Below are positions 23,184 through 33,606 of a stretch of 36,302 nucleotides of DNA, in pieces. The stretch comes from Schoenoplectus triqueter (taxonomy: Eukaryota; Streptophyta; Magnoliopsida; Poales; Cyperaceae): the NCBI GenBank assembly GCA_964058805.1, contig CAXKVV010001914.1, forward strand, positions 1-36,302. Direction: 5' to 3'. The notes under the pieces are model-generated. The model worked only from the letters and a program-made list of their open reading frames with translations, had not been told where the DNA came from and did no database searches. The position numbers and the translations under genes are program-made. Numbering within the stretch: the first letter of the stretch is position 1; each line of letters opens with the position of its first letter.

Positions 23184-23587
23184 ATTAGGCTATGGTGTTT
23201 TGCAAAACACAAGAGTGTTGTGTACTTTGCGCTCTATTATTAATTTTAAGTCAGAAATGATCGATCCAAACTGGTCAATCTAATCTCCATATCAAAATCT
23301 ATTAACTAAATAAATTTTGTATTTTTTTAGAATTCATTTGTTATTTTTTTGGATAGGAGAAAAAAATCGTCATTTTTGGATGAACCTGAATTCTCAGATC
23401 AAGTCATTTTCTCCTCATCAGAAAAAATAGCACCAAAATTCTAAAAAAATATAAAATTTGGTTTGCTAATAGATTTTGATATGAAGATTAGATTGAACGA
23501 TTCGAATCGATTATTTTTGACTTAAAATTAAAAATAAAGCGCAGAGCACACAACATCTCTGTGCTTTGCAAAGCACCATAGTCGAAC
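23184..23587. mobile_element. Foldback MITE B5 (relative of A4)
   Basis: The left end TTAGGCTATGGTGTTTTGCA pairs with the right end read inward, TTCGACTATGGTGCTTTGCA. Both then carry the block GTGTTGTGT(A/G)CT(T/C)TGCGCT. About 404 bp. It is joined to B4 by (TA)n and to B6 by TATATATA(GA)n. Confidence 0.8.
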
Positions 23588-23612
23588 TCTATATATATAG
23601 AGAGAGAGAGAG

Positions 23613-23977
23613 AGTAGAGATACTGTGAGTTTAAGCTCACGGAGGCCTTCCATGAGCTTAACTCAAAAAATATATCAAATCATCTCCAAATTTTAATTTA
23701 TCATACTCATTAAAAAATTTATATGAAAATCTCGTGGGATGCAAAAATTTGGAGTGTTTTGAGCTTTTTAAGTCACCGTTTTTAATTTTTTGAAATGATG
23801 TTCAAGTATTAAATATATTATTATTATTATTAGAGCTGATTTTCAAAAATTAAAAATCATGGCTTAAAAAGCTCAAAACACTCTAAATTTTTTCATATAA
23901 AAAAATTAATGAGCATGATAAATTAAAATTTGAAAATGATTTGATATATTTTTTAAGTTAAACTCACGATATCTTTA
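23613..23977. mobile_element. Foldback MITE B6 (AAAGATACCGTGAG family, right arm deleted)
   Basis: The left end AGTAGAGATACTGTGAG and the right end read inward TTAAAGATATCGTGAG place it with A2 and B4. The right arm lacks the AGCTCACGGAGGCCTTCCATG-type subterminal block. It also lacks a segment around the GCATCCCA-AAGATTTTCAT string that its left arm has, explaining the shorter 365 bp length. Confidence 0.8.
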
Positions 23978-24439
23978 ATATATATATATATATATATATA
24001 AGTACAAAAATTTGGACTAGAACTGTGCGGTTCATAGATTCAATCTAAACATGCCACATGGGAAACAAAGAAACAAGTAACAACTAAGCACATACTCTAC
24101 AATAGTATTATTGCTGAAATCAATTGCATGTTGTATGGGTGGATGATTTAGTAGCTAATGATAGCAAAATCAGATAGCTCATGTGAAATAATGATGGCAA
24201 CTGGTTTAGCTGTCAGACTTGTGCTATGCAACATTATTATCCAATAATACCATGCTAGTTATCTTATTTAATATAATTAATCTAAAATATAACCAACCTG
24301 CCAATTATTTTTTACGTGTAAGACTGTAACTTGTTTTACCCAAAATAAAACAAACGCTTTTTACCGTACAATTAGTTGTCCCCTCTGAGCAGGGCACATT
24401 TTTGCCCCTTCTATTCTCATCTCAATTAGGCATTATTTT
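23978..24439. other. Intergenic DNA, nothing recognised
   Basis: Begins with a (TA)n tract to about 24000, then AT-rich sequence without repeats, RNA genes or open frames that I can support. Confidence 0.5.
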
Positions 24440-24950
24440 AAGTGTCGATCGGGTTTTTCAAGGATCGGATCTAGCGAGGTTACGATAAGACTTAAGAGTT
24501 GGATTTAATACGAATTTTTAGAGAATCGGATTTAAATAGTTTGATTTTAAGAGGTAAGTTCGGTCCTTAAGAAATATGGTCTTTACTAAGTTTTCTGGAC
24601 TCTAAGGGTTAGATAAGAATAGAGTAGGGGCCGGATAAGGATCGACAGGTAATGACTTAATATATATTTTTTTATTGATTAAGTATTTTTTTAATATTAA
24701 TTTATATTTATATAATGATATTAAATTATATTTTTCTATTTTAGTATTTTAGTTTAGTTTTTTAGTTTTTTAAGTATAATTAATATACAATACAAAATAT
24801 TAAATAAAGAGTTTGGAAGTGTCAGATAAGGATCGGAAATAGTCGGATTTGATAAAAGCCGAGTTAGAAGAGTTTATTTTTAAAAAGAAATTTGAATCGG
24901 TCGGGTCGGATTCAAGGGTTGAGCCCTTATAAGCTATGCTTAATCTCAAT
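24440..24950. repeat. GGATCGGA-rich repetitive segment
   Basis: Strings such as GGATCGGATC, GAATCGGATT, CCGGATAAGGATCG, CAGATAAGGATCGG and GGTCGGGTCGGATTC recur on one strand around an A/T-only centre (24660-24800). Plant genomes contain degenerate elements with (GGGTCGGATT)n-type ends, but no clear terminal repeat or target duplication was found. Confidence 0.4.
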
Positions 24951-25237
24951 TCTTATTGGCTGACTCTGATGGGATTTTATCTGGCATGCACAAAAGGAGC
25001 TAAATATTATATCCTTTCTAGAGAGGGGTGGAGTTGAATTAAATTCAGGGTACGTTTGAAATTATGTTTTTGGTTAGAGCAAGCGTACATCATCAGCTTT
25101 CATGTTTCTTTCTCCAGGCAGAAGAGAAACCACTGAAGATAAAAAAGTGAACTTTCCACTGAAAGTAGATAAACAAAGGTTAGGCTTTAGTAATTACATC
25201 TTACATTATTACATGTATCCCTCTTTGTGGCTGATAT

Positions 25238-25398
25238 GATGAAAGCAGGCACGGATCCGAACTTTGATCCAGAGGGGAGAAAAATTAATTTATTTTTTAT
25301 TTTTTCTGAAAATATACATAATTAAAAAGATATTTGTCAAAAAAAATCAGGGGCAGTTTTCCTCCTTGGACGCAGCTGGATCCGCCCCTGAATGAAAG
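25238..25398. mobile_element. hAT-type MITE, 145 bp, with 8 bp target-site duplication
   Basis: The element is 25246-25390. The left end CAGGCACGGATCCGA and the right end read inward CAGGGGCGGATCCAG match at 11 of 15 positions and have the plant hAT-like form CAGGNNCGGATCC. Flanking octamers GATGAAAG (25238-25245) and AATGAAAG (25391-25398) agree at 7 of 8. An 8 bp duplication is the hAT signature. The interior is A/T-rich and noncoding. Confidence 0.85.
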
Positions 25399-25617
25399 TA
25401 TTATGTTTTTTTTTTCCTGTGATGATGTTTAAATATATGTCATTTTATCTCAGTTCGAATATGTGCGCCCTTGAATCCTGATACACCTTCCTTTTATTGT
25501 TGTACTTAATTTCTCCTTTTTTTGAGTTCAATGAACGCAGTTTTTGTTGGAGACAGTTCCTTCTATTTTCTAAAGATTTTTCTGCCAACTTTCAAAGCTA
25601 TATAATTTTTTTTCTTT

Positions 25618-26389
25618 GGGAGAATGGTTGGTATACCCATTGAAACATTCTAAATTGCCTATTTCCCCATCAAAAAACAAAAATATCTTATTTCTCATTT
25701 TAAACTAAAATACTTTCTTATTTCCCCTATATTCGTTAAATCTGAAAATTTTAAATTTATATAAACAATATATTCCATTTAGCTGTTAAAATACATTTTT
25801 TGCCTTTTCTTTTAATGAACAGATTCAATTAACCTGAGGCACTTCGTTCTCATTGATTATATATTTGATTGGCAACAGGCAACAGCGCTTCATCACCTAA
25901 ACTTTATGCCACGTTTGACAACAGAATAATTAAGAGGAAATTATGTGCATCACATCTTTCAAAAAATAGGAAAAAAACAAGATTGGTTTTCAAACGAATC
26001 AGATTTTTTTTTTTGGCAAAAAAAAATCAGCTTGGACATCTTTAAATTTTCTGTTCACTAAGATCGGGATCTATTATCCCTTTTTTTTTCGTTTGTTGGA
26101 CGGTCTATATTTGATCTGGTCTAATAAGGGATGCATTTTCTAAACACATCTAACTTAGGAAAGATAAAAAAATGCAAGAAATGAAGAAAAATGAAGGAAT
26201 TTTTTCTAATTTAGAAGAAGGTTATATTCGTCAATTTAATTTTTATTGTTGATTTTACAATAGTTAAATCAGGAAAATGGATTAAAGAGAAAAAAAAATG
26301 ATTTTCAATAGAGAAGATGGCTATTTTAATGTTTTGATGGAGAAATAAGCTATTTTGAGAGTTTGAATGGGTACCCCGGCAATTCACAC
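25618..26389. mobile_element. 772 bp inverted-repeat element, noncoding
   Basis: From the left: GGTATACCCATTGAAAC, then CTATTTCCCCATCAAAA and TCTTATTTCTC. The right end read inward gives GGGGTACCCATTCAAAC, TTATTTCTCCATCAAAA and CATCTTCTCT. Inverted arms are detectable for at least about 100-150 bp and are clearly diverged. The interior (about 25800-26200) has unrelated AT-rich sequence with no transposase. The ends lie in T-rich tracts, so no target duplication can be fixed. It stops about 160 bp upstream of the pseudogene. Confidence 0.6.
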
Positions 26390-26551
26390 TTTTTTTTTTC
26401 ACTTGATGTTGTTTATTATTTACTGACCAGTGACCACTTCAGATCAAATTCGGTGTGTTCTGTGGAGAATTTTCATCTGGAAAGATAGGATGAAAGAAAC
26501 TCTGAAACAGAGATAAATCACAAAAATTAAGTTTTTGAATTTAAATTCGCA

Positions 26552-27446
26552 ATGGAGCATTTCTTGAAGCAGTGTGATAAGGAATTCGTGAAGATGGCAA
26601 TGATCAAGCATGAAAGAACCTCAAAAAACAAGTAATTTCATTTTCTAAAATTTTACATCTTTTATATTTTTCATTCTATATTTCATTGGATGAATACCAA
26701 AATTTCGATTTTATTGGTTTAAATCTTCAAAAAACAACTTCTCAATCGATTTGTAGAAGTGGAGCTTCAATTTTTTTTTTTCAAACAAAATAGTAGCTAG
26801 CAAAATCTTCATGTCACCTGCCTACAGAAAAAAGAGTTGAATAATGTTATTTGGATATATAATAAATGGATTACATACGCTTGTATGATTTTCTTATTTG
26901 TTTCCTAATTTTAATTTTGTCTCCTCTTAATTTAGTATGATTTTCTTATTCATCTCACACCTGCCTAGAGAAAATTATACGCTTGTATGATTTTCTTTCT
27001 TGTTCATTAACTTCGCCGTAGGACTCCAAAAACAACTCATGAGAGGTGTGAGATGCACCAAGGAGCTTAAAAAGGCAAAGAAGCTCCATATTACCACCGA
27101 ATCACCACACCAAAACGCACCGAGCATTAAACCTCCAACTCCGGTCGGCTGACGAATACATAGATAGCACTGAAGATGAACACAAAAATTTGCTCGAACT
27201 AACAATGGCTCTTGATTGTGGCAGAAAGAAAAGAGGAGGCATGTCTTTGGCATCCGTCTCGAAAGGTAGTTTTTCTTCAATTGAGTATAGTGGAACCGAA
27301 CAGCATCAGTTGATCCCATTTCATGCCACAGATTATATCACGGCACGGTTGTTCGACAGGATAAAGAACATGCCACAGTTCGTGCAATGCTTGAGCCTCA
27401 GAAATCAGAATGACATGATAATTTTAGTTCACAGTTCAACATACTA
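26552..27446 (+). pseudogene. Decayed gene with VHELHRLYRVQ-type motif (DUF863-like N-terminus)
   Basis: Exon 1 (26552-26631) encodes MEHFLKQCDKEFVKMAMIKHER, a typical N-terminus of a plant family of unknown function. Exon 2 (from about 27002) holds the next motif in broken form. Lesions: the acceptor AG is gone (TTTCTTG before GTTCAT); a TAA at 27008-27010 sits where the motif has Glu; about 5 bases are missing near 27020; LQKQLMRGVRCTKELKK then shifts frame in the A5 run at 27069-27073. The last segment (about 27110-27446) stays open and includes LQLRSADEYID and LLELTMALDCGRKKRGG. A 7 bp tandem duplication (27398-27411) shifts the normal LSLRMT-stop out of frame. Family identity rests on recalled motifs; no function is known to me. 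Confidence 0.75.
26818..27001 (+). repeat. Partial duplication inside the pseudogene intron
   Basis: ACCTGCCTACAGAAAA...TACGCTTGTATGATTTTCTTA (26818-26903) is repeated as ACCTGCCTAGAGAAAA...TACGCTTGTATGATTTTCTTT (about 26959-27000). The second copy is shorter by about 45 bp and abuts the exon 2 boundary. Confidence 0.7.
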
Positions 27447-30400
27447 ATGTAGTTTCTGAACTTCATATGGTGGTTTAGCTCTAAAAGTGTTTTGATTTAG
27501 TTAGATTTTTTTGTTTACTTTTGTTTCTGGTAGGAATGAAGAACATGCCTGGCATTCTTGCAAGCAATTGGCATGTTTGTTAATGCTGATTTCTTTAATG
27601 GTTGATGTTTAGCATCGATCTTCATTGCTGGAATGTAAATGAAAATAGTCGAAATTCAGGGTAAAATGTTAGAAAAGAGAGAGAAGATACCACAGAGAAC
27701 TAGAACCAAGGTACTGTTGGATTTAGCAGAGAACAGAGAACAGAAAACCATAAAACAGGGTGGAAAACAGACTTCTTCGCCACAGTAAGCACTAGTACAA
27801 GATTCAAATTTGGGCCCAACATTAGCCCAAAAGTCTGATTAAAAACTTGGAAGTCTAATTATAGAATTTGAAGTTCCTTTTTGGTTAGTAGGTAGGTGTT
27901 CACCATCAGCATAAACTATAAAGTCGTTAGTTGTGTGTTTCAACTGAAGCATGTAAATGAAATCTGTGTGCGCGCGTGTGTACGAATGAGCGATTTCTGA
28001 TATATTTTCTCGCTCTTTTTCTATGAAACATAAATTCTTTAAAAGTTTGAGGTGAAAAAAATAAAAGAGAAGATATAAGTAAACACTAATTGTGCTTTTA
28101 AATAAAATAGAAACAGTGGGGCTTCGTTCTTCTAGAAATTAAATAAAGGAAAACAAGTTGACAATGGTCCCTCTGTATTTATGATAAGATAATAATGTAG
28201 ACACTATAACGTACATGCATATACCATCTCAACTAAGACAACTTTGTGTGCTTTGATTTTGGCATATATTTAATTCTTCTTTCTTTGATCAGCAGTCGTG
28301 AATTTTTGCCCTTTCTGACATGACGATTGAAGAGCCACATATTTATTAAAAAAAAAGTAATTCAGTAATAATACAGTTTAAAATAATAATAAAAGAAATA
28401 ATCACAATTATAATATATATGATAATAGATCTTTTTCTTATGAAATGATCAAATGACATAGATTTAAGTTTCAAAAAAATACATATATAAAAAGTTATAT
28501 ATAAAATTTTTACTTTTAAACAAAATACAAAAAAAAATGGCAATTAATATGTTCTAGAATATTATCTCTTGAACCGAAGGTGACCTCGAGACTCTAACCA
28601 CACCTAAGCTAAAATGTATGTTATTTTATTTTAAATCAATTTAAAATATTTGCAAAATACGAAAAATTATTGTACATCTGTTATGAGCTCCGTATAACGC
28701 GTTGCGGTTAAGCCGCGGCACCGTCCTCTGCGAAATAAAATTACAGAGAAACGAGCAACTCGTTTCCGTGTTTGTTTGTGGCCACCATTTAAAGACCTCG
28801 GTAGATGATGACGAATTATTGATGAATAATTTATTTTTATTTATAACTGAATATTTTATAAATAATTTATCAGTTTAAAATGTAGTGTATTTTTTTTAAT
28901 ATTTTATTCATAAATTATTCGGTAAAAATATATTATATATTATTTTAAATAAAATTTTATATAATTTTTTAATATTTATTATTATAATGTAATAATATAT
29001 ATATATATTTATATTATATAAAATAAATTATTTCTGAATTATATCCGTATTATACCCAAACGTCAAATTTTGTATTCCATATTATACCCAAACTTTTCCC
29101 AAATTACGAATTTATTACTATGTATGGATAACCTCTTCACTTCTATTACGCATGGAAAATGGAAATCGCACTGATGTTGTTCCATTATTACATGGGGCAA
29201 CTATGTTCGAGGTTTTTTTTATGCAGAGAGTTTTCAAAAGTTAATCTAAATGATTTATTTTAATCATAACGGTTATGGAAATATTTAAACACGAATTTTA
29301 ATGCATGAGAGAATTTATTATTGTTAAATCAAAACCGTTGATCTTTGATCGAACGGATCAAACAAAAACTACTTCATCTAAAGAGATTTTTTTGAACCTG
29401 TTTTTACATGCAGCCAGTGTATTAAAAAACGGCTTAAACGGCCACATAAGCGGACGTATGACTTCGCCGATGGGAAAAAAAAATACTGACGAAGCGAAAT
29501 GCATCACCTGGGAATGTGGAGGCTCCAATAAAAAAATTATAAAGATTCTAGTGAAAAAATGACAGAGGCTCCAATAAAAAAATAGAATCTCAAAATTTAG
29601 GGACTAGTGAAATATAGTATGAGATCAGTAAATTATCATTAAATTTTTTTTATAAAACCTAACTAAATCAAAATTTTATCTACGCCACTGATCACGACTA
29701 TTATAATCAGAAGTCAATCTACGGACTCCATCTCAAAGCAGTTTATTTTTATAATTTGTGTGCCAAATGCTAATGAATAATTCATGTAGTTATCTAATTT
29801 CATACAGTATTACAATAAAATATTACTTTACAATCCGTGTTTTTTTTTTCTCTCGGTACAGTCCCGTATTGAGGTAGAGTGCCATGCAATTCTATATTGT
29901 ACTTTACCAAAAAGAAAAATATTTTTTTCCTTATTTATTATTTTTATTCTTTAACTTGTAGTAATAATTATCATGTTACAAAACTCATTCTTAATAAAAT
30001 ATTATTTTTTTATTTAAAGAAATGATAAAATAATTATTTTTTTATTTAGTAGGACATTTATTATTTTTTCAAAATATCTTAAAAGATCATAGATTCGGTA
30101 ATTTAATTTATATTTATAATTTTTAAAATAAAATTAGTAAATAAAAATATTATCAAGTGTATAAATAACTGATTTTTCTTAATTTTTTAATATTTTTTAT
30201 ATATTAAAATATGAACGCCAAATTATTCATAAAAATTTAATTAATCGGTCACATAATAGTTAATCGCTTAGCGTGTCCCATCCTCCCATCCATCTGTTAA
30301 CTGCATCTCGTTATTTATAACACTGTAGATTGTCGCGAATCCGACAAACCAACCAATTTCATAAAAATAAAAATAAAAAAAATCAATCCACCAAAGCCTC

Positions 30401-31100
30401 GCTTTACCGACATTCAATCGAACACCTTATCTGCGTACACATAATAATTTTGCATTTTCGGATTGGTCGAAATTGGGTCGATTTAGATACAAAAAGCTCG
30501 GTAATTTTGTTTCTCAGATTGAAATTGAAGGGGCTGGTGACGTTATCTTGCAACTAAACTGTCTTATTTGTCAGCATTTATTATAGACTGAGATAAACAT
30601 CAAAATTTGTCAACTGTTTAAAAAAACTGGAACCAACCAAATGTATGATGTGATACTTTCTCTAATATCAAGTACCTTTTTTAATTTTTTTTCTCCACAC
30701 GCAGTTTCCTTTTTGCTTCGTTTATGCAATAATAATTGGAGAAAGAGAGGAGATTGAGGTGCGCATAAGAGCACGTGAAAGAAATAGATGGAAAAATTGA
30801 AATTGCAAGTGGGGCACATGCACGAATAACTCTTAGAACAGGAAATGGGAGACATTTAACAAAGTTTAATTAGGTGGGTAGGTGGATCTTGGCCGAATTG
30901 TAGAACAATTATATCATGTGATTTCAAACAATTGGAATTTTCCATGTGTAATCTTATGAGCTTGTCCCCTTCTGCTCTATTCAAAGGGGCCAAAATTGTT
31001 AAAAATTTAGCATTATTTTGCTAAGTTTGATTAGTCTGCAGAGGTCGGGACATTTTTTTTTATATCTGTGCGTAGGCCCCACACACACCACACTCACACA
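27447..31100. other. Long AT-rich intergenic stretch, no supported gene
   Basis: No protein or RNA gene is recognised. Visible items: a (GT/GC)n tract near 27965-27985; an 8 bp-stem palindrome GAAACGAG-CAA-CTCGTTTC at 28748-28766 within a GC-richer island (28683-28800); a direct pair of TATTATACCCAAAC at about 29049 and 29083; a direct pair of AGGCTCCAATAAAAAAAT at 29519 and 29566; an A/T-only block near 28850-29030. 30260-30560 has promoter-like composition but no ORF that I can defend. Confidence 0.45.
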
Positions 31101-31101
31101 T

Positions 31102-31665
31102 TCATATGAGTTTGCAGGTTCTCTTCAGATCCCTTGCTTGTCGAATCTTTGATCTCTAGAAATCGTCTACGCTAGACATTGTTGGCAATTCGGTACATTC
31201 TCATATGGTTTTATAGATTTGACAAAATCTCTAAGGTAATGCCTTAAATTGATTTTAATTAGATTGTAGATTATTTGATCTTAAGTCTGATTGAATTTGA
31301 ATGGAATCAAATCAATATGATTTAAAAAAAATTGAATTAAATCAGATTTAAATCCGAACAGATTAAATGATTTTCTCAAATTAGATCATATGAGTTTGCA
31401 AGGTTCTCTTCAGCTCCCTTGATTTGGGTATAGAATCTTTATGCCTTAAATCGTCTACGCTAGACAGTGTTGGCAAATCGGTATATTCTCATATAGTTTT
31501 GTAGATATGACAAAATATGATCTAAATTGAGAAATTTATTTAATCTGTTCGGATTTGAATCTGATTCAATTCAATTTTTTAAAAATCATATTGATTTGAT
31601 TTCATTCAAATTCAATCCGATTTGTGATTCAATGACCTACAATCCAATCAAAATCAATTTAAGAT
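31102..31665. repeat. Interleaved direct and inverted repeats (A-B-A'-B' inverted)
   Basis: Block A (31102-31230) recurs as A' (31386-31518): TCATATGAGTTTGCA, GGTTCTCTTCAG, AATCGTCTACGCTAGACA and GTGTTGGCAA-TCGGTA are shared. Block B (31243-31385) recurs inverted as B' (31518-31665), pairing for example TTAAATCCGAACAGATTAAA with TTTAATCTGTTCGGATTTGA. B and B' therefore form about 145 bp inverted arms around A'. A partial third A-like piece lies near 31771-31800. Confidence 0.75.
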
Positions 31666-32094
31666 CTAAAATCAACCTGATTGATTCAACCCCAATTTGA
31701 TCTGATTTCTTTCAAAAAATTAAATTAACTTAATCTAACCTGTCCGAATCCAAAACCGACGTGTCTGATTGCCGTCTATACAGTTTTGTGGACTTACAAA
31801 TTTAAGAGATGATGCCATCCTGGCATAATCCGTTCAGAATCCACAAATCAATTTTGAATTTCAATTTGAGGCTAACTCAAATTAGTTTGTAAAGATTATT
31901 TATGGAAAGCACTGTTACTTTGATTTAAGCCTAATTAACCAATCGCTTCGTTATTTAATGCCGTACATATTTTCGGTACTTAAAAAATTTAACACAAATG
32001 AATCTAGTTAACTATTATAGATTGATCTTTAAAATAATTATTGTTTTAACTTTCATTAATTGATTTTATATAGATACTTGCCCCCTCACTCTGG

Positions 32095-32450
32095 AGTATA
32101 TTTTTAAATGCGGCCGCATCATCCATATATGCGGCCGCTTATGCCTATGTAGTGGGTTTCCACATGAAAATTTTTCATGCAGTTTGATCGTATAAATAAT
32201 AATATAATGCGTCAAAAATAATTAATATGAATTGTTAAATGATAAAAATCATTGAAAATAAAATTTGCTCTCATATAGATATAAATTTAAGATATATAGT
32301 TAAAGATTTTAATGCTCAATTACCAAGTTAACTTGTGTTATAAGTAGGTGTTTTATTATACTTTTTTATTTTAAAAATAAAAAAATCTGCATATACACCC
32401 ACATACCGCATATACGGTATGCAGTGGTCTTCCACATCCATAAAAAATAC
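32095..32450. repeat. Palindrome-bearing segment with twin GCGGCCGC sites
   Basis: ATGCGGCCGCAT (32108-32119) and ATGCGGCCGCTT (32130-32141) lie 22 bp apart in AT-rich DNA. About 270 bp further on, ATACCGCATATACGGTATGC forms another palindrome. Both are followed by the related string ATG(T/C)AGTGG...TTCCACAT. The two halves may be ends of one degenerate element or a diverged direct repeat. Confidence 0.45.
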
Positions 32451-32897
32451 ACATTTAAAAATATTGCTCTGCACTATCGACTCATTCGCTTACTTTATGC
32501 CTCCCCTGAATCCACAAGTACCGTCTTGCTTTGCTCACTATTATCTTTAATCTAATATAAAATAAACTAAAAAATGTAAAAATTTTAAATGAAATAATAT
32601 TTCATAAGTTTAGATGAGATTTAGCGTTTGAATTTTGACATTTGAATTTCAAATTTATAATATAAAAATAAAAGAGAAAGTACGCATCATTTTACGCACC
32701 AAAAATTTGTGACATCGTACCACTTCTCAAAATAGAAAATACATATGGTCCAATATTTTTTTAATGAAATTTTTCGATGATGTGAAACTATTAAACTAAT
32801 AGATTATTCCAATGTGGTACTTCGGAAAAAAAATCTGAATTATCTTTTTGTAGAGATGTTATTTTTTAAGGAAAAAGAAAAGAGCATAGCGAATAGG

Positions 32898-33420
32898 GCT
32901 GCAAACGAATCGAACACGAACGAACTAACGTGTGTTCGAGTTTGATTTGAAACTTATTTCGAACTAGTTTGATTCGAAATAAATAGACAATTTCAAACTC
33001 AAATCATAGTTCAAAATTCGATTCGTTAAAAGTTCGAATTGTTCGGTTCGATTCGTTAATAGTTCGAAATAAAATTATTAGGTGAACAAATTTCACAATT
33101 CATATCAAAATAACATAATCAAATATAAAAAATGTCAATTTAATACAAATTCATACAAAACTAAAAGTTCATTCAACAAAAATTAATAAATTTCATATAA
33201 ATTCATACTACTCAAAATCTCAAACAATCAAATAATTAATACAAATTCAAATAAAAATAGTTCGCGAACACATTTCGAACGAACTCACCATGATTTGAGT
33301 TTGATTCGATATAATTTTGAATCGAATCAGTTTAATTTGAAATTAATTTCGAACTAAAATCGAACGAATTTTTTTCGAATCGAAACGAATTACAAACTTC
33401 GAATATTTCTTACGGCCGCA
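32898..33420. repeat. TTCGAA-rich repeat element, partly inverted
   Basis: It begins with AGGGCTGCAAACGAATCGAA and ends with CGAAACGAATTACAAACTTC. The strings TTCGAA, GATTCG and TTCGTT recur throughout both outer thirds in mainly opposite orientation, around an A/T-rich centre (33070-33240). AGGGCTGCAAACGA is a frequent end of degenerate plant transposon remnants. No target duplication was found. Confidence 0.55.
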
Positions 33421-33606
33421 ACAATTTTTCTTTTCTTTTTGATATTATAGCATACAAGTTGTCGTGTTTAAAAAACAAAAGACATCTGCAGTACCATTTT
33501 TAATTTTTTTTATTCGAATTTATTCTTTTAAAATTACTTGTAGCAGATGTACCGCTTTACTCAAACACGGATATGCATCACATTAGAAAGGTATCAAGCA
33601 TGTGCT

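Noticed and set aside
26975..27319. 114-residue minus-strand open frame
   Set aside because: It is antisense to the pseudogene, whose sense strand carries recognisable motifs.
30260..30560. Gene start suggested by a TATTTATAA string and promoter-like composition
   Set aside because: The following open frame (30330-30557) has no family motif, and no convincing exons follow it.
32108..32141. Cloning-vector or linker contamination at the twin GCGGCCGC sites
   Set aside because: No vector-like sequence flanks them; both sides continue as AT-rich plant DNA, and the surrounding strings recur 270 bp downstream.
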